DNA from: Glutamicibacter uratoxydans
Lineage (GTDB): Bacteria > Actinomycetota > Actinomycetes > Actinomycetales > Micrococcaceae
DNA: 64,000 bases
Assembly (NCBI RefSeq): GCF_006539925.1
Contig: NZ_BJNY01000010.1
Coordinates: forward strand, 1-64,000
Reading direction: 5' to 3'
Shown: piece after piece, positions 17,589 through 26,099 of the stretch
Layout of the letters: every line of letters starts with the position of its first letter
How positions within the stretch are numbered: the first letter of the stretch is position 1
Notes under the pieces: generated by a model
Database searches by the model: none
What the model was told of the DNA's origin: nothing
What the model saw: the letters and a program-made list of their open reading frames with translations, nothing else
Program-made: the position numbers and the translations under genes

Positions 17589-20500
17589 TTGGCGGCTTCT
17601 TCCAGCTTGGCGACGGCGATCTGCTCGGCGTCCAGCGCATCGTCGACGACCAGTTCCAGCTGCTCGGTCAGAGTTTCGCCTGCCACCAGCTCGCGGTTGG
17701 CTTCCAGCGCTGCGATCACTGCGGCCGGCGCGGTGACCACGGTGCGGATGCGGTCCGAGACCTGCAGGTCAGCGTCCTTGCGGGCGGACTGGATGTTGCG
17801 GATCATGTCGCGGGCGGTGCCTTCGGCAGCCAGCTGCTCGGTGACCTCGGTGTCCAGCACCAGGAAGCCGCCGTCAATGACCGCAGCAGCGATCTCTGCG
17901 GTGGCGTCCACCACGGTGTCCAGGGTGTACTCCCCCTCGGCCAGTTCCAGACCGCCGGCGGTGACCACGCCGTCGGTGACCGACCAGTCGCCGGACTTGG
18001 CGCCCTTGATGGCCTGCTGCACGTTCTTGCCCAGGCGCGGGCCTGCGGCGCGGGCGTTGACCACCAGCTGCTGGCTGATGCCGTAGCTGGCCGCGTCCAC
18101 ACCTGCGGCGTCCATCAGGGTGACTGACTTCAGGTTCAATTCCTCGGCGATGATGGAGGCGTAGGTGCCTTCCAGGCGCGCAGCATCGGTGAGCACGACC
18201 TTCAGCTCTGCCAGCGGCAGGCGCACGCGCAGGTTCTTGGCCTTGCGCAGCGAGGAGCCCACGGAGCAGATCTTGCGGGTGGTGTCCATGGTTTCCAGCG
18301 CTGCGGCGTCCACCGGGAACTGGGCTGCATCAGGCCAGTCGGTCAGGTGCACCGAACGCTGTCCGGTCAGCCCTCGGAAGATCTCCTCGCTGGCCAGCGG
18401 CAGCAGCGAGGCGGTGACCTTCACCAGGGTCAGCAGCGCGGTGTACAGGGTGTCGAAGGCCTGGGTGTCTTCGTCGAAGAAGCGCTGGCGGGAGCGGCGC
18501 ACGTACCAGTTGGTCAGCGTGTCCATGTAGTGGCGCACTGCCTCGGTGGCGTCGGAAACCTCGTAGGTGTCCAGCGCTTCGGTGACCTCGCGCACCAGCT
18601 GGCCGGAGGCTGCCAGCATGTACTGGTCCAACGGATCGGTGGAGCTGGTGGAGAACTTCGCCTCGTAGCCGGCGCCGTCGTTTGCGGCGTTCGTGTACAG
18701 GTTGAAGAAGTGCCACACGTTCCACAGCGGCAGCAATACCTGGCGCACGCCGTCGCGGATGCCCTGCTCGGTGACGATCAGGTTGCCGCCGCGCAGGATC
18801 GGGGAAGACATCAGGAACCAGCGCATGGCGTCGGAGCCGTCGCGGTCAAGCACCTCGGTGACATCCGGGTAGTTGCGCAGGGACTTGGACATCTTCTGTC
18901 CGTCCGAGCCGAGCACGATGCCGTGGGAGATCACGTTGGTGAACGCCGGGCGGTCGAAGATCGCGGTGGACAGGATGTGCAGCATGTAGAACCAGCCGCG
19001 GGTCTGACCGATGTACTCCACGATGAAGTCGGCAGGGTTGTGTCCGTTCTCAAACCATTCGCGGTTCTCGAACGGGTAGTGCACCTGGGCGAATGGCATT
19101 GAACCGGAGTCGAACCAGACATCCAGCACGTCCTCGACGCGGCGCAGGGTGCCGCCGGCCTCGCAGCCCTCGTGGGCGCGGGTCAGCTCGTCGATGAACG
19201 GGCGGTGCAGGTCCGGCTGGCCCTCGTGGTTCACCGGCAGGCGGCCGAAGAAGTTCTTCAGCTCTTCCAGCGAGCCGAAGACCTCGCGGTGGGTGCACTC
19301 CACGCCGTCGCATTCCCAGACGGGGATCGGCGAACCCCAGAAGCGGTTGCGGGAGATGGACCAGTCGCGGGCGTTTTCCAGCCACTTGCCGAACTGGCCG
19401 TGCTTGACGTTGCCAGGAATCCAGTTGATCTCTTCGTTCAGTTCCAGCATGCGGTCCTTGAACGCGGTGACTTCCACGTACCAGGAGGAGATCGCACGGT
19501 AGATCAGCGGGGTGCGGCAGCGCCAGCAGTGCGGGTAGGAGTGCTCGTAGGAGGCCTGCTTGACCAGCCGGGCGTCGGCCTTGAGCACATTGGTGATGGT
19601 CTTGTTCGCTTCGAAGACCTGCACGCCGACGATGTCGTTGAGCGGGCCGTTCGCGAAGACCGGCAGGAAGTTGGCGGACTCGTCCACGGAGATGATGACC
19701 GGGATGCCGTTTTCTTCACAGACCTTCTGGTCATCCTCACCGTAGGCAGGTGCCTGGTGGACGATGCCGGTACCGTCGCCGGTGGTGACGTAGTCTGCCG
19801 TGACGATCTGCCAGGCGTTTTCGGTGCCGTACTTCTCGGTGTCGGTGTAGGTATCCCACAGCGGTTCGTAGCGCACGCCTGCCAGCTGCGCGCCGGTGTA
19901 GCTTGCGGTGATCGCGGCGGCGGCTTCCTTGGCGTCCTTGTAGCCGAGGTCCTTGGCGTAGGAGCCGAGCAGGTCCTTGGCCAGCAGGAATGGACCGGCG
20001 GCGGCAGATGCCTTCACGCCGTTTTCGCCTGCAGGCACAACGACGTATTCGACCTCCGGGTGCACTGCCAATGCTTCGTTGGTGGGCAGGGTCCACGGGG
20101 TGGTGGTCCAGGCCAGCGCCTGCACGCCTGCGAGTTCCACCGATGCAGGGTTCTGGCCGGCAACGATGGTGAAGCCCACGGTGACGGTCTGGTCCTGGCG
20201 GTCCTTGTAGACGTCGTCGTCCATGCGCAGCTCGTGGTTGGACAGCGGGGTCTCGTCCTTCCAGCAGTATGGGAGCACGCGGAAGCCCTGGTAGGTCAGG
20301 CCCTTGTCGCTCAGCTGCTTGAACGCCCAGATGACCGATTCCATGTATTCGACGTTCAGGGTCTTGTAGTCGTTTTCAAAGTCGACCCAGCGCGCCTGGC
20401 GGTTGACGTACTGCTTCCACTCGTCGGCGTACTTCATCACCGAGGTGCGGCAGGCATCGTTGAACTTGTCGATGCCCATGTCGATGATCTGCTTCTTGTC

Positions 20501-20836
20501 GGTCATGCCAAGCTGCTTCATCGCTTCCAGCTCTGCAGGCAATCCGTGGGTGTCCCAGCCGAAGCGGCGATCTACGCGCTTTCCGCGCTGGGTCTGGTAA
20601 CGGGCAACTAGGTCCTTGACGTAGCCGGTGAGCAGGTGGCCGTAGTGAGGCAGGCCATTGGCGAAAGGAGGGCCATCGTAGAAGACGAATTCTTCGCCGT
20701 CCCGCTGGTCAATGGAGGCCTGGAAGGTGTCGTCTTTCTTCCAGTATTCGAGGACGCGCTTCTCAATTTCTGGGAAACGCGGTGAAGCCGGGGTCGAACC
20801 GGTTGGGTCTGTAGTGACCTTCGGGTAGAAGCTCAT
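17585..20836 (-). CDS. ileS: Isoleucyl-tRNA synthetase
   Basis: A 1083-residue class I synthetase charging tRNA-Ile, with an editing domain for mischarged valine. The HIGH motif reads HYGH (residues 64-67) and KMSKS is exact near residue 645. The length and the absence of a C-terminal cysteine zinc finger fit the eukaryote-like (type 2) IleRS common in actinobacteria, a type often less sensitive to mupirocin (family knowledge, not visible in the sequence). It starts with ATG behind AGGACG, which the T-box upstream can hide. folC overlaps its 3' end. Confidence 0.98.
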   Translation of the reverse strand: MSFYPKVTTDPTGSTPASPRFPEIEKRVLEYWKKDDTFQASIDQRDGEEFVFYDGPPFANGLPHYGHLLTGYVKDLVARYQTQRGKRVDRRFGWDTHGLPAELEAMKQLGMTDKKQIIDMGIDKFNDACRTSVMKYADEWKQYVNRQARWVDFENDYKTLNVEYMESVIWAFKQLSDKGLTYQGFRVLPYCWKDETPLSNHELRMDDDVYKDRQDQTVTVGFTIVAGQNPASVELAGVQALAWTTTPWTLPTNEALAVHPEVEYVVVPAGENGVKASAAAGPFLLAKDLLGSYAKDLGYKDAKEAAAAITASYTGAQLAGVRYEPLWDTYTDTEKYGTENAWQIVTADYVTTGDGTGIVHQAPAYGEDDQKVCEENGIPVIISVDESANFLPVFANGPLNDIVGVQVFEANKTITNVLKADARLVKQASYEHSYPHCWRCRTPLIYRAISSWYVEVTAFKDRMLELNEEINWIPGNVKHGQFGKWLENARDWSISRNRFWGSPIPVWECDGVECTHREVFGSLEELKNFFGRLPVNHEGQPDLHRPFIDELTRAHEGCEAGGTLRRVEDVLDVWFDSGSMPFAQVHYPFENREWFENGHNPADFIVEYIGQTRGWFYMLHILSTAIFDRPAFTNVISHGIVLGSDGQKMSKSLRNYPDVTEVLDRDGSDAMRWFLMSSPILRGGNLIVTEQGIRDGVRQVLLPLWNVWHFFNLYTNAANDGAGYEAKFSTSSTDPLDQYMLAASGQLVREVTEALDTYEVSDATEAVRHYMDTLTNWYVRRSRQRFFDEDTQAFDTLYTALLTLVKVTASLLPLASEEIFRGLTGQRSVHLTDWPDAAQFPVDAAALETMDTTRKICSVGSSLRKAKNLRVRLPLAELKVVLTDAARLEGTYASIIAEELNLKSVTLMDAAGVDAASYGISQQLVVNARAAGPRLGKNVQQAIKGAKSGDWSVTDGVVTAGGLELAEGEYTLDTVVDATAEIAAAVIDGGFLVLDTEVTEQLAAEGTARDMIRNIQSARKDADLQVSDRIRTVVTAPAAVIAALEANRELVAGETLTEQLELVVDDALDAEQIAVAKLEEAAK

Positions 20837-20845
20837 CGAAATGGC

Positions 20846-21063
20846 CGTCCTTCAAGCGTAGGGTCGATAAATCCTTGCCTACGAGGACGACTTTCGCCGC
20901 GGTACCACCCCGTTTGCCCCCCGCACATGCCAATTGGCTCGGCAGGAAACCACTTCTCTTCAGCTGTGACGGGCTGGTCCCGCTCGGTTCTACTGAGCAG
21001 AATTCAAAAGCGAATCTTGCTGTTCTTCCAAGGACTCCCCGGTGATGGCCGGATCAACGCCAG
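20846..21063 (-). promoter_or_regulatory. Class II T-box riboswitch controlling ileS
   Basis: The transcript upstream of ileS contains the T-box core GGTGGTACCGCGG (about 20897-20912), which pairs with the tRNA acceptor end, and a specifier region GGCCATCACCGGGGAG with the isoleucine codon ATC at 21046-21044. Directly after the T-box the bases CGTCCT (20889-20884) are fully complementary to AGGACG (20851-20846), the ribosome site of ileS. That fits control at translation start: uncharged tRNA-Ile would free the ribosome site. No T-run terminator is present. Boundaries are approximate. Confidence 0.9.
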
Positions 21064-21135
21064 ATAGAGATTATTCTACCGTGTCAACGGCGTGCTGAGA
21101 ATTCCGCCGGGTCAGTGTGTTTGAGCGCACAAATT

Positions 21136-21327
21136 TCAGCGCCAGAACTGATACCAGCAGCGCTTGTTCGACTTGTTCGCGGCGAGATCGCGCCTACGTT
21201 GCTCAGCATGCTTCTCGTGGTAGCTGTCCATGAAACGCTTCACGATTTCACGTTCAGCGTCAGAAATGGGATCTGCTTCTCCTCGCGCAATCCGCGCATT
21301 CAGGGAGTCTCTTCTCCGCTCAGTCAT
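21136..21327 (-). CDS. Small charged protein, unknown
   Basis: A 63-residue very charged protein (MTERRRDSLNARIARGEADP at the start) with a likely helix and a Trp/Arg-rich end. The ATG has AAGGTGGT about seven bases upstream. It lies 44 bases behind another tiny frame on the same strand, so the two could be one transcript. I do not recognise a family. Its size and position next to other orphan fragments make a remnant of an older insertion possible. Confidence 0.5.
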   Translation of the reverse strand: MTERRRDSLNARIARGEADPISDAEREIVKRFMDSYHEKHAEQRRRDLAANKSNKRCWYQFWR

Positions 21328-21371
21328 AGCTGATCACCACCTTCATTTTCATTATTCCCGGCAGGTTCTTC

Positions 21372-21527
21372 CTAGTCTACGCAATCAGCGGAGGGCCATT
21401 CTTCGTCGCTGTATGCATCAACTACAGCCGCAATAAGTTCATACTCCCGAGGTGTGCTTTCCAACCCTAAATGTGCCAAAGCCCTAAGCCCCTCGATCCG
21501 CTCGGTTTTGTCGTTCGATCTAGCCAT
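21372..21527 (-). CDS. Small acidic protein, unknown (51 residues)
   Basis: A short frame that reads MARSNDKTERIEGLRALAHL, then a sequence with STPREYELIAAVVDAYSDEEWP, and ends in DCVD. It looks like a normal amphipathic helical peptide and has natural codon use, but its ribosome site is weak. It lies just upstream of the 63-residue frame. It may be a real small protein, a toxin-antitoxin partner or a fragment; none can be shown from sequence. Confidence 0.45.
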   Translation of the reverse strand: MARSNDKTERIEGLRALAHLGLESTPREYELIAAVVDAYSDEEWPSADCVD

Positions 21528-21554
21528 CTCACTCGCCCACTCAGCTTGATCCCA

Positions 21555-21695
21555 TCATTCCTGTCGCAGTGCATTGCTTCGTGAAATTCCTGCCGTCCGG
21601 CGCGCCGCAGCATAGGCAATTAGTGCTCCCATAACGGCCAATAGCCCAGCCGTGGGAGGTCCGGTAAGAAAATCGGACCAGAACTTAGACAACAT
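21555..21695 (-). pseudogene. Membrane-anchor fragment (46 residues), possible gene remnant
   Basis: The frame reads MLSKFWSDFLTGPPTAGLLA and continues with one membrane helix and a basic ARRTAGISRSN end. The same pattern (FWSDFLTGPPTAG, helix, AARRT) is familiar to me as the N-terminal anchor of longer actinobacterial proteins of unknown function, so this is probably the surviving 5' end of a lost gene. No good ribosome site is seen. It could instead be a real small membrane protein. Confidence 0.4.
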
Positions 21696-21888
21696 CAAAA
21701 GCCCAACAAGCTGAACAGCTGGGACGCCGCGAATGCCAGTGTCTGATAGGAAGAGCCCGCTGGTGTGCAAGTCGTGATGGTACTGCCTGAAACCACGGTA
21801 GGGACGCTTTTCTGATGCCTGCGGGAAGTCACCGCGCATTGTGGAAAATGACTGATTGCTTCCTCTCGCATTTTCAGGATACCCCGAT

Positions 21889-21916
21889 GCCGGGGGCTTG
21901 CCGCAAGGCCCCCGGC
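21889..21916 (+). promoter_or_regulatory. Rifamycin-associated element (RAE)-like palindrome
   Basis: The 28-base sequence is an imperfect palindrome whose core GGGGCTTGCCGCAAGGCCC differs at one position from the RAE consensus as I remember it (GGGGCTTGCGGCAAGGCCC), including the same one-base asymmetry between the arms. RAEs are found upstream of rifamycin-inducible resistance genes in actinobacteria. Here it ends six bases before a CATAAT -10-like hexamer and 57 bases before the helicase start. Confidence 0.88.
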
Positions 21917-21922
21917 AGGGCT

Positions 21923-21928
21923 CATAAT
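21923..21928 (+). promoter_or_regulatory. Candidate -10 hexamer of the helR promoter
   Basis: CATAAT matches five of six bases of TATAAT. The region where a -35 element would lie falls inside the RAE palindrome, as expected for a site that controls promoter use. A start near 21935 would give a leader of about 40 bases. Confidence 0.5.
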
Positions 21929-21973
21929 CAATACTTGTTTCCCACGGATTGCCTACATCAGGAGCATCAGTTA

Positions 21974-24127
21974 GTGCCGTCAAACGACTCGAATTCCAAT
22001 TTCTTTCAGCTAGTTCAAGAGCATGTCGATGAGGTAGCAGAGGACCGCAGCCGACTTGCGGCCATCGCACAACGAGTCAGCCAGCTGCGCCAGGAAGCCG
22101 CACGGCAGCTTGCCAGGCATGGACAGCAGGCAGCAGGTGTTCTGCAGCAGTCTTTGGAACGCGATGTCCAGATGCATGAAATTGCGCGCCGACTGCGCCA
22201 GCTCGACCGGTTGGGCCCGAAGGCATGTCTTGGCTTTATGCTCACCGATGCCGGCGAAAGAATCTACATTGGCCGAAGCGGACTCAGCGATGAGGATGGC
22301 AGCCAGCTCATGGTTGACTGGCGAGCTCCGGCGGCGCAGCGGTTCTTCTCCGCCTCGCACGCACACCCAGAAGGGCTGGCGATGCGGCGCCGCTACCGCT
22401 GGCGCGCAGGAAAGATTGTCCACTACTGGGATGAGGTCTTTGACCTGGCGCAGCTGGGGCAAAGTTCGTCGCTGGACGAGCACTCAGCCTTCATTGCCTC
22501 ATTGGGCACCGAACGCACCGGCCGCATGCAAGATGTCCTGTCGACAATTCAGGCCGACCAAGATGCGATTATCCGAAGCTCATCGGCCGGAGCATTGGTG
22601 GTTGACGGTGGCCCCGGCACAGGCAAAACTGTCGTAGCGCTGCATCGGGCAGCTTTCATGCTGTACTCGGACGCCCGACTGAAATCTCAACGCGGACGAG
22701 TGCTTGTCGTCAGCCCCCACGACTCCTACAGCTCATATGTCGCCGATGTGCTTCCCAATCTTGGCGAAGAAGATGTCCTTGTTTCCACATTGCAGCAGAT
22801 GGTTCCCTGCAATTCCGAACTTGCACCAGAAGACGGCCAGCTCAGCCTCATTAAGGGAACTATGAGCATGGTCGACGCGGTGCGGCAAGCCGTCGAAGTC
22901 TTCGAACAGCCGCCTGCCACCAGCCTGAGCATCGATACCGGTTGGGGCCGCGTTCGGGTGGATCCGGCCGACTGGTCAGCAGCCTACTCAATGATTGACC
23001 AGCAGACGCCTCACAATGAGAACAGGATGGCACTGAAAGAAGCACTGATAGACCTGCTAGTTCCGCGCATCGCCGAATCCGAGCAGGAGATGTTCCAGGT
23101 GCGGCGGTCGCTGGAAGCAGCCAGCGAGCTCGACACTTGGATGGATGAGTACTGGCCCGTCATAGAGCCTGAAAACCTCCTGCGAGCGCTGTACCGGACG
23201 CCGGAATTGCTCAGCTACTGTGCGCCGGGGCTTGAACCGGCCCAGCGGGAGGCGCTGCTGCGTGCGCCGGCGGCCGACGGTTGGACCGAAGCGGATCTTC
23301 CGCTGCTGGATGCGGCACGCTGTTTCCTGGGCGATCCGAGGTCTGAATCTCTGCGCCTGGCCGAACGCAGGGAGCAGGAGCGGGCTGCGGCCCAGGTGCG
23401 GGACGTGGTGGTTGACCTGATCGCGTCGGCGGATGATCTTGAGGATCTTTCCTCCCAGCTGCGCAATGCTGATCTCCAAGAGCAGCTGGTGTCGCAATTG
23501 GCGGCAGATGAGACGGCTGTTGATCTTTCCGCCGGGCCGTTCAGCCACGTCATTGTCGACGAGGCCCAGGACCTGAGTGATGCGCAGTGGGCCATGGTGC
23601 TTCGGCGTTGTCCCTCTGGAAGCCTGACGATTGTCGGCGACCGAGCACAGTGCGTTTCTGGTTTTGCCGAGTCGTGGACCCAGCGGCTGGCTCGGGCGGG
23701 GATTTCGAATATCAGGGTCAGCGAGCTGCGCATCAACTACCGGACGACTGCCCAGATCATGGGCGCCGCGGCCGTGGTGATCCGCGAGGAGCTGCCTGAT
23801 GCGAACATCCCTGTCTCGCTGCGCACCGACGGCCTTCCGGTGCTCCGTGCCCGTCCTGCTGAGCTGCGGCAGATACTCGATCGGTGGCTGGTACAGAATC
23901 CCCAGGGTGTGGCTGCAGTGATCGGGCATTCCGATGTGCGGCCCAGTTCGCGGGTGTCGGTGTTGTCTCCTGACCAGGCAAAGGGCCTGGAATTCGATCT
24001 GGTCGTCGTCTACCGGCCCGAGGACTTTGGGCAGGGGCTGGGCGGCGCGGTGCGCGAATATGTGGCAATGACCCGCGCCACCGCCGAGTTGGTCATTCTC
24101 ACCGAACGGCCGGGTCCCGGGATTTAG
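21974..24127 (+). CDS. helR: HelD/HelR-type RNA polymerase-associated helicase-like ATPase
   Basis: A 717-residue UvrD-like ATPase. The GTG at 21974 was chosen because GGAG lies nine bases upstream; a frame open from 21815 would cross the promoter and RAE. An N-terminal coiled coil (about residues 15-80, the arm that enters RNA polymerase in HelD proteins) is followed by a segment with VDWRAPAAQRFF, the Walker A motif GGPGTGKT (212-219), Walker B VIVDEAQDLS (about 525), and late motifs KGLEFDLVVV and YVAMTRATAELVIL. HelD recycles stalled RNA polymerase; the HelR branch displaces rifamycins from the enzyme and gives resistance. The RAE upstream argues for HelR. Without alignment the branch is not proven from the protein alone. 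Confidence 0.88.
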   Translation: MPSNDSNSNFFQLVQEHVDEVAEDRSRLAAIAQRVSQLRQEAARQLARHGQQAAGVLQQSLERDVQMHEIARRLRQLDRLGPKACLGFMLTDAGERIYIGRSGLSDEDGSQLMVDWRAPAAQRFFSASHAHPEGLAMRRRYRWRAGKIVHYWDEVFDLAQLGQSSSLDEHSAFIASLGTERTGRMQDVLSTIQADQDAIIRSSSAGALVVDGGPGTGKTVVALHRAAFMLYSDARLKSQRGRVLVVSPHDSYSSYVADVLPNLGEEDVLVSTLQQMVPCNSELAPEDGQLSLIKGTMSMVDAVRQAVEVFEQPPATSLSIDTGWGRVRVDPADWSAAYSMIDQQTPHNENRMALKEALIDLLVPRIAESEQEMFQVRRSLEAASELDTWMDEYWPVIEPENLLRALYRTPELLSYCAPGLEPAQREALLRAPAADGWTEADLPLLDAARCFLGDPRSESLRLAERREQERAAAQVRDVVVDLIASADDLEDLSSQLRNADLQEQLVSQLAADETAVDLSAGPFSHVIVDEAQDLSDAQWAMVLRRCPSGSLTIVGDRAQCVSGFAESWTQRLARAGISNIRVSELRINYRTTAQIMGAAAVVIREELPDANIPVSLRTDGLPVLRARPAELRQILDRWLVQNPQGVAAVIGHSDVRPSSRVSVLSPDQAKGLEFDLVVVYRPEDFGQGLGGAVREYVAMTRATAELVILTERPGPGI

Positions 24128-24140
24128 TAGGCTGTGCGCT

Positions 24141-25388
24141 ATGGACTCCTCTGCGCGGCCGTGGCCGTTGACTGCCAACCAGCATCACCTGTTTGCCTCC
24201 CCCACGGTGCTTCGCGGCGGCCAGCATTTGGTGACAGCCATTCTGCTGGTTATCGCTCTGCTGCGCCAGTTGACGACGGTTGAGAACATTTGGCCTGTCG
24301 TGGTCAGTGCCGGGGCCTTTGCCGTTTGGTATGTCGCCGGCTTTATCGGCATGGCGAAATCTCACGCGCAGCGGCTTCCGTTGTGGTGGCTGGCGGGGTT
24401 GTTGGGCCTTTGGGCGGTGATGCTGTGGGTGAGCCCGGAATTCATGTGGCTGGCTTTCAGCCTCTGGCTGCTGCTGGGCCACCAGCTGCCGTTTCTTCCC
24501 TCGATCATCTGGTCGGTGGTGGTGTATGCGATGACCATTGTGGCCCCCTACCTGCACCAGGGGCAGACCAATGTCGCCGCGGTGGCAGGGCCCATGGTGG
24601 GCGGCATCTTTGCGTGGGGCATTTCGCGCGGCTACCTGATGCTTGAACGCGATGCGCAGCTGCGGCAGAACCTTGTCGATTCGCTGATCCGCACCCAGGA
24701 TGAAATGGCACAGGTGCAGGAGGAGCTCGCGCGCTCACAGCACGAGGCGGGGGTCGCGGCCGAGCGGACCCGTCTGGCAAGGGAAATCCACGACACCATT
24801 GCCCAGCAGCTCTCCTCCATCGGCCTGCATGCCAAGGCGGGGCTGACTGCGCAGGATCTGGAGAAGTCGGTGCAATCATTGCAGCGGGTTGATGAGCTTT
24901 CGGGTCAGGCATTGGGCGACCTGCGCAGGATCATCGCCGCGCTGGCACCGGCAGAGCTCGACACCCAGGCGCTGGGCTCGGCCTTGGAGCGGATCTTGAA
25001 GAAGTTTGAGCAGGACACCGGGATCAGCACCAGGCTGACTGTCGACGAGGGCCTGCCGGTCCTTGAACCCTCGGTCCAAATTGCCCTGCTGCGCACCGCC
25101 CAGTCGGCGCTGTCCAACGTCCAGCGCCACTCCCATGCCGGGAGCGTGGTGATTAATCTGAGTGCAGCGGCGCATGAGATCCGCATGGATATTGTTGATG
25201 ACGGCGTGGGGTTTACGCCCGCCACCATCCGCGCCGAATCCCCGACCCAGGACGGAGGCTATGGGCTAAAGGCCATGGCTGCGAGGCTGACCCAGCTGGG
25301 CGGGGGCCTGGATGTTGAAAGTTCACCGGGAGACGGCACAGCCCTCTGCGCCCATCTGCCTTTGCTGCTATTGAAAGAGAACAAATGA
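24141..25388 (+). CDS. Two-component sensor histidine kinase (NarL/DegS type)
   Basis: A 415-residue membrane kinase. About five hydrophobic helices (residues 30-165) are joined by short loops with no large external sensor domain, then a coiled coil (170-210), the HisKA_3 motif RLAREIHDTIAQQ (phospho-acceptor His217) and a HATPase domain with DDGVGF and GGYGLKAMAARL. A kinase of this kind may sense within the membrane, as LiaS- or DesK-like kinases do. It begins 13 bases after helR and overlaps its response regulator by four bases. Its own ribosome site is weak, which suggests it depends on transcription through helR. Confidence 0.94.
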   Translation: MDSSARPWPLTANQHHLFASPTVLRGGQHLVTAILLVIALLRQLTTVENIWPVVVSAGAFAVWYVAGFIGMAKSHAQRLPLWWLAGLLGLWAVMLWVSPEFMWLAFSLWLLLGHQLPFLPSIIWSVVVYAMTIVAPYLHQGQTNVAAVAGPMVGGIFAWGISRGYLMLERDAQLRQNLVDSLIRTQDEMAQVQEELARSQHEAGVAAERTRLAREIHDTIAQQLSSIGLHAKAGLTAQDLEKSVQSLQRVDELSGQALGDLRRIIAALAPAELDTQALGSALERILKKFEQDTGISTRLTVDEGLPVLEPSVQIALLRTAQSALSNVQRHSHAGSVVINLSAAAHEIRMDIVDDGVGFTPATIRAESPTQDGGYGLKAMAARLTQLGGGLDVESSPGDGTALCAHLPLLLLKENK

Positions 25389-26002
25389 TCCGCATCCTGC
25401 TCGTTGACGACCACCCGATCGTTCGCACCGGCCTGCGCTCGTTGTTTGAAAACTACGACGATATCGAGGTAGTCGGCGAGGCTTCCACCGGCGAGGAGGC
25501 TCTTGATTTCGTCAAGGCCACGGCGGTGGATGTGGTGCTCTGCGACCTGCGACTCGGCGCCGGCATGAACGGAGCTGAAACCACTGCGGCCATCGGCAAA
25601 CTTCCGCGGGCGCCGCGGGTGCTGATCCTGACGACTTTTGACAAGGACGCAGAAATTCTCGCCTGCATCGAAGCCGGCGCCAGCGGCTATCTGCTCAAGG
25701 ACGTCAGCGCACCAACGATTGTCGAATCAATTCGATCAGCGGCCCAGGGCAATTTGGTGCTAGCTCCGGAAATGACCCAGCGCGTACTGGCCGGCATGCG
25801 CCAACCCAAGGTAGAGCTCACCGCCAGGGAACACGATGTGCTGCAGCAGCTGGCGACAGGCATTGGAAACAAGCAGATTTCCAAGGCGCTGTTCGTCTCC
25901 GAAGCAACTGTCAAAACCCACCTGGTCCATATTTTTGACAAGCTGCAGGCCACCTCGCGCACGGAGGCGATCAACAAGGCCCGCCAGTTGGGGCTGCTGT
26001 AG
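25385..26002 (+). CDS. Two-component response regulator (NarL/LuxR type)
   Basis: A 205-residue regulator. The receiver domain starts MIRILLVDDHPIVRTGLRSL, has the phospho-acceptor Asp54 in LCDLRLG and the conserved Lys in LLKDVS. The C-terminal LuxR-type helix-turn-helix reads LTAREHDVLQQLATGIGNKQ and continues through EATVKTHL. It overlaps the kinase gene by four bases and so is clearly its partner. Likely targets are the next gene and perhaps its own operon. Confidence 0.95.
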   Translation: MIRILLVDDHPIVRTGLRSLFENYDDIEVVGEASTGEEALDFVKATAVDVVLCDLRLGAGMNGAETTAAIGKLPRAPRVLILTTFDKDAEILACIEAGASGYLLKDVSAPTIVESIRSAAQGNLVLAPEMTQRVLAGMRQPKVELTAREHDVLQQLATGIGNKQISKALFVSEATVKTHLVHIFDKLQATSRTEAINKARQLGLL

Positions 26003-26024
26003 CGGCGGCGCGCCCGAGCGGATC

Positions 26025-26040
26025 TCAACCATTTGGTTGA
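26025..26040. promoter_or_regulatory. Perfect inverted repeat before the MMPL gene
   Basis: TCAACCA-TT-TGGTTGA is a 16-base perfect palindrome 23 bases after the regulator stop and 59 bases before the MMPL start. It could be the binding site of the adjacent LuxR-type regulator. A T-rich stretch (TCTTTCTTTC) follows, so a weak terminator is the alternative. Confidence 0.45.
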
Positions 26041-26099
26041 TCTTTCTTTCACCCCATTCCACGACGGAAAAGAACGCCAAAACTTATTGACTGGTAAGT

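Noticed and set aside
21815-21973. The longer helR reading frame starting with ATG at 21815
   Set aside because: It would run through the RAE and the -10 element, has no ribosome site, and its Cys/His/Pro-rich sequence does not look like a HelD N-terminus.
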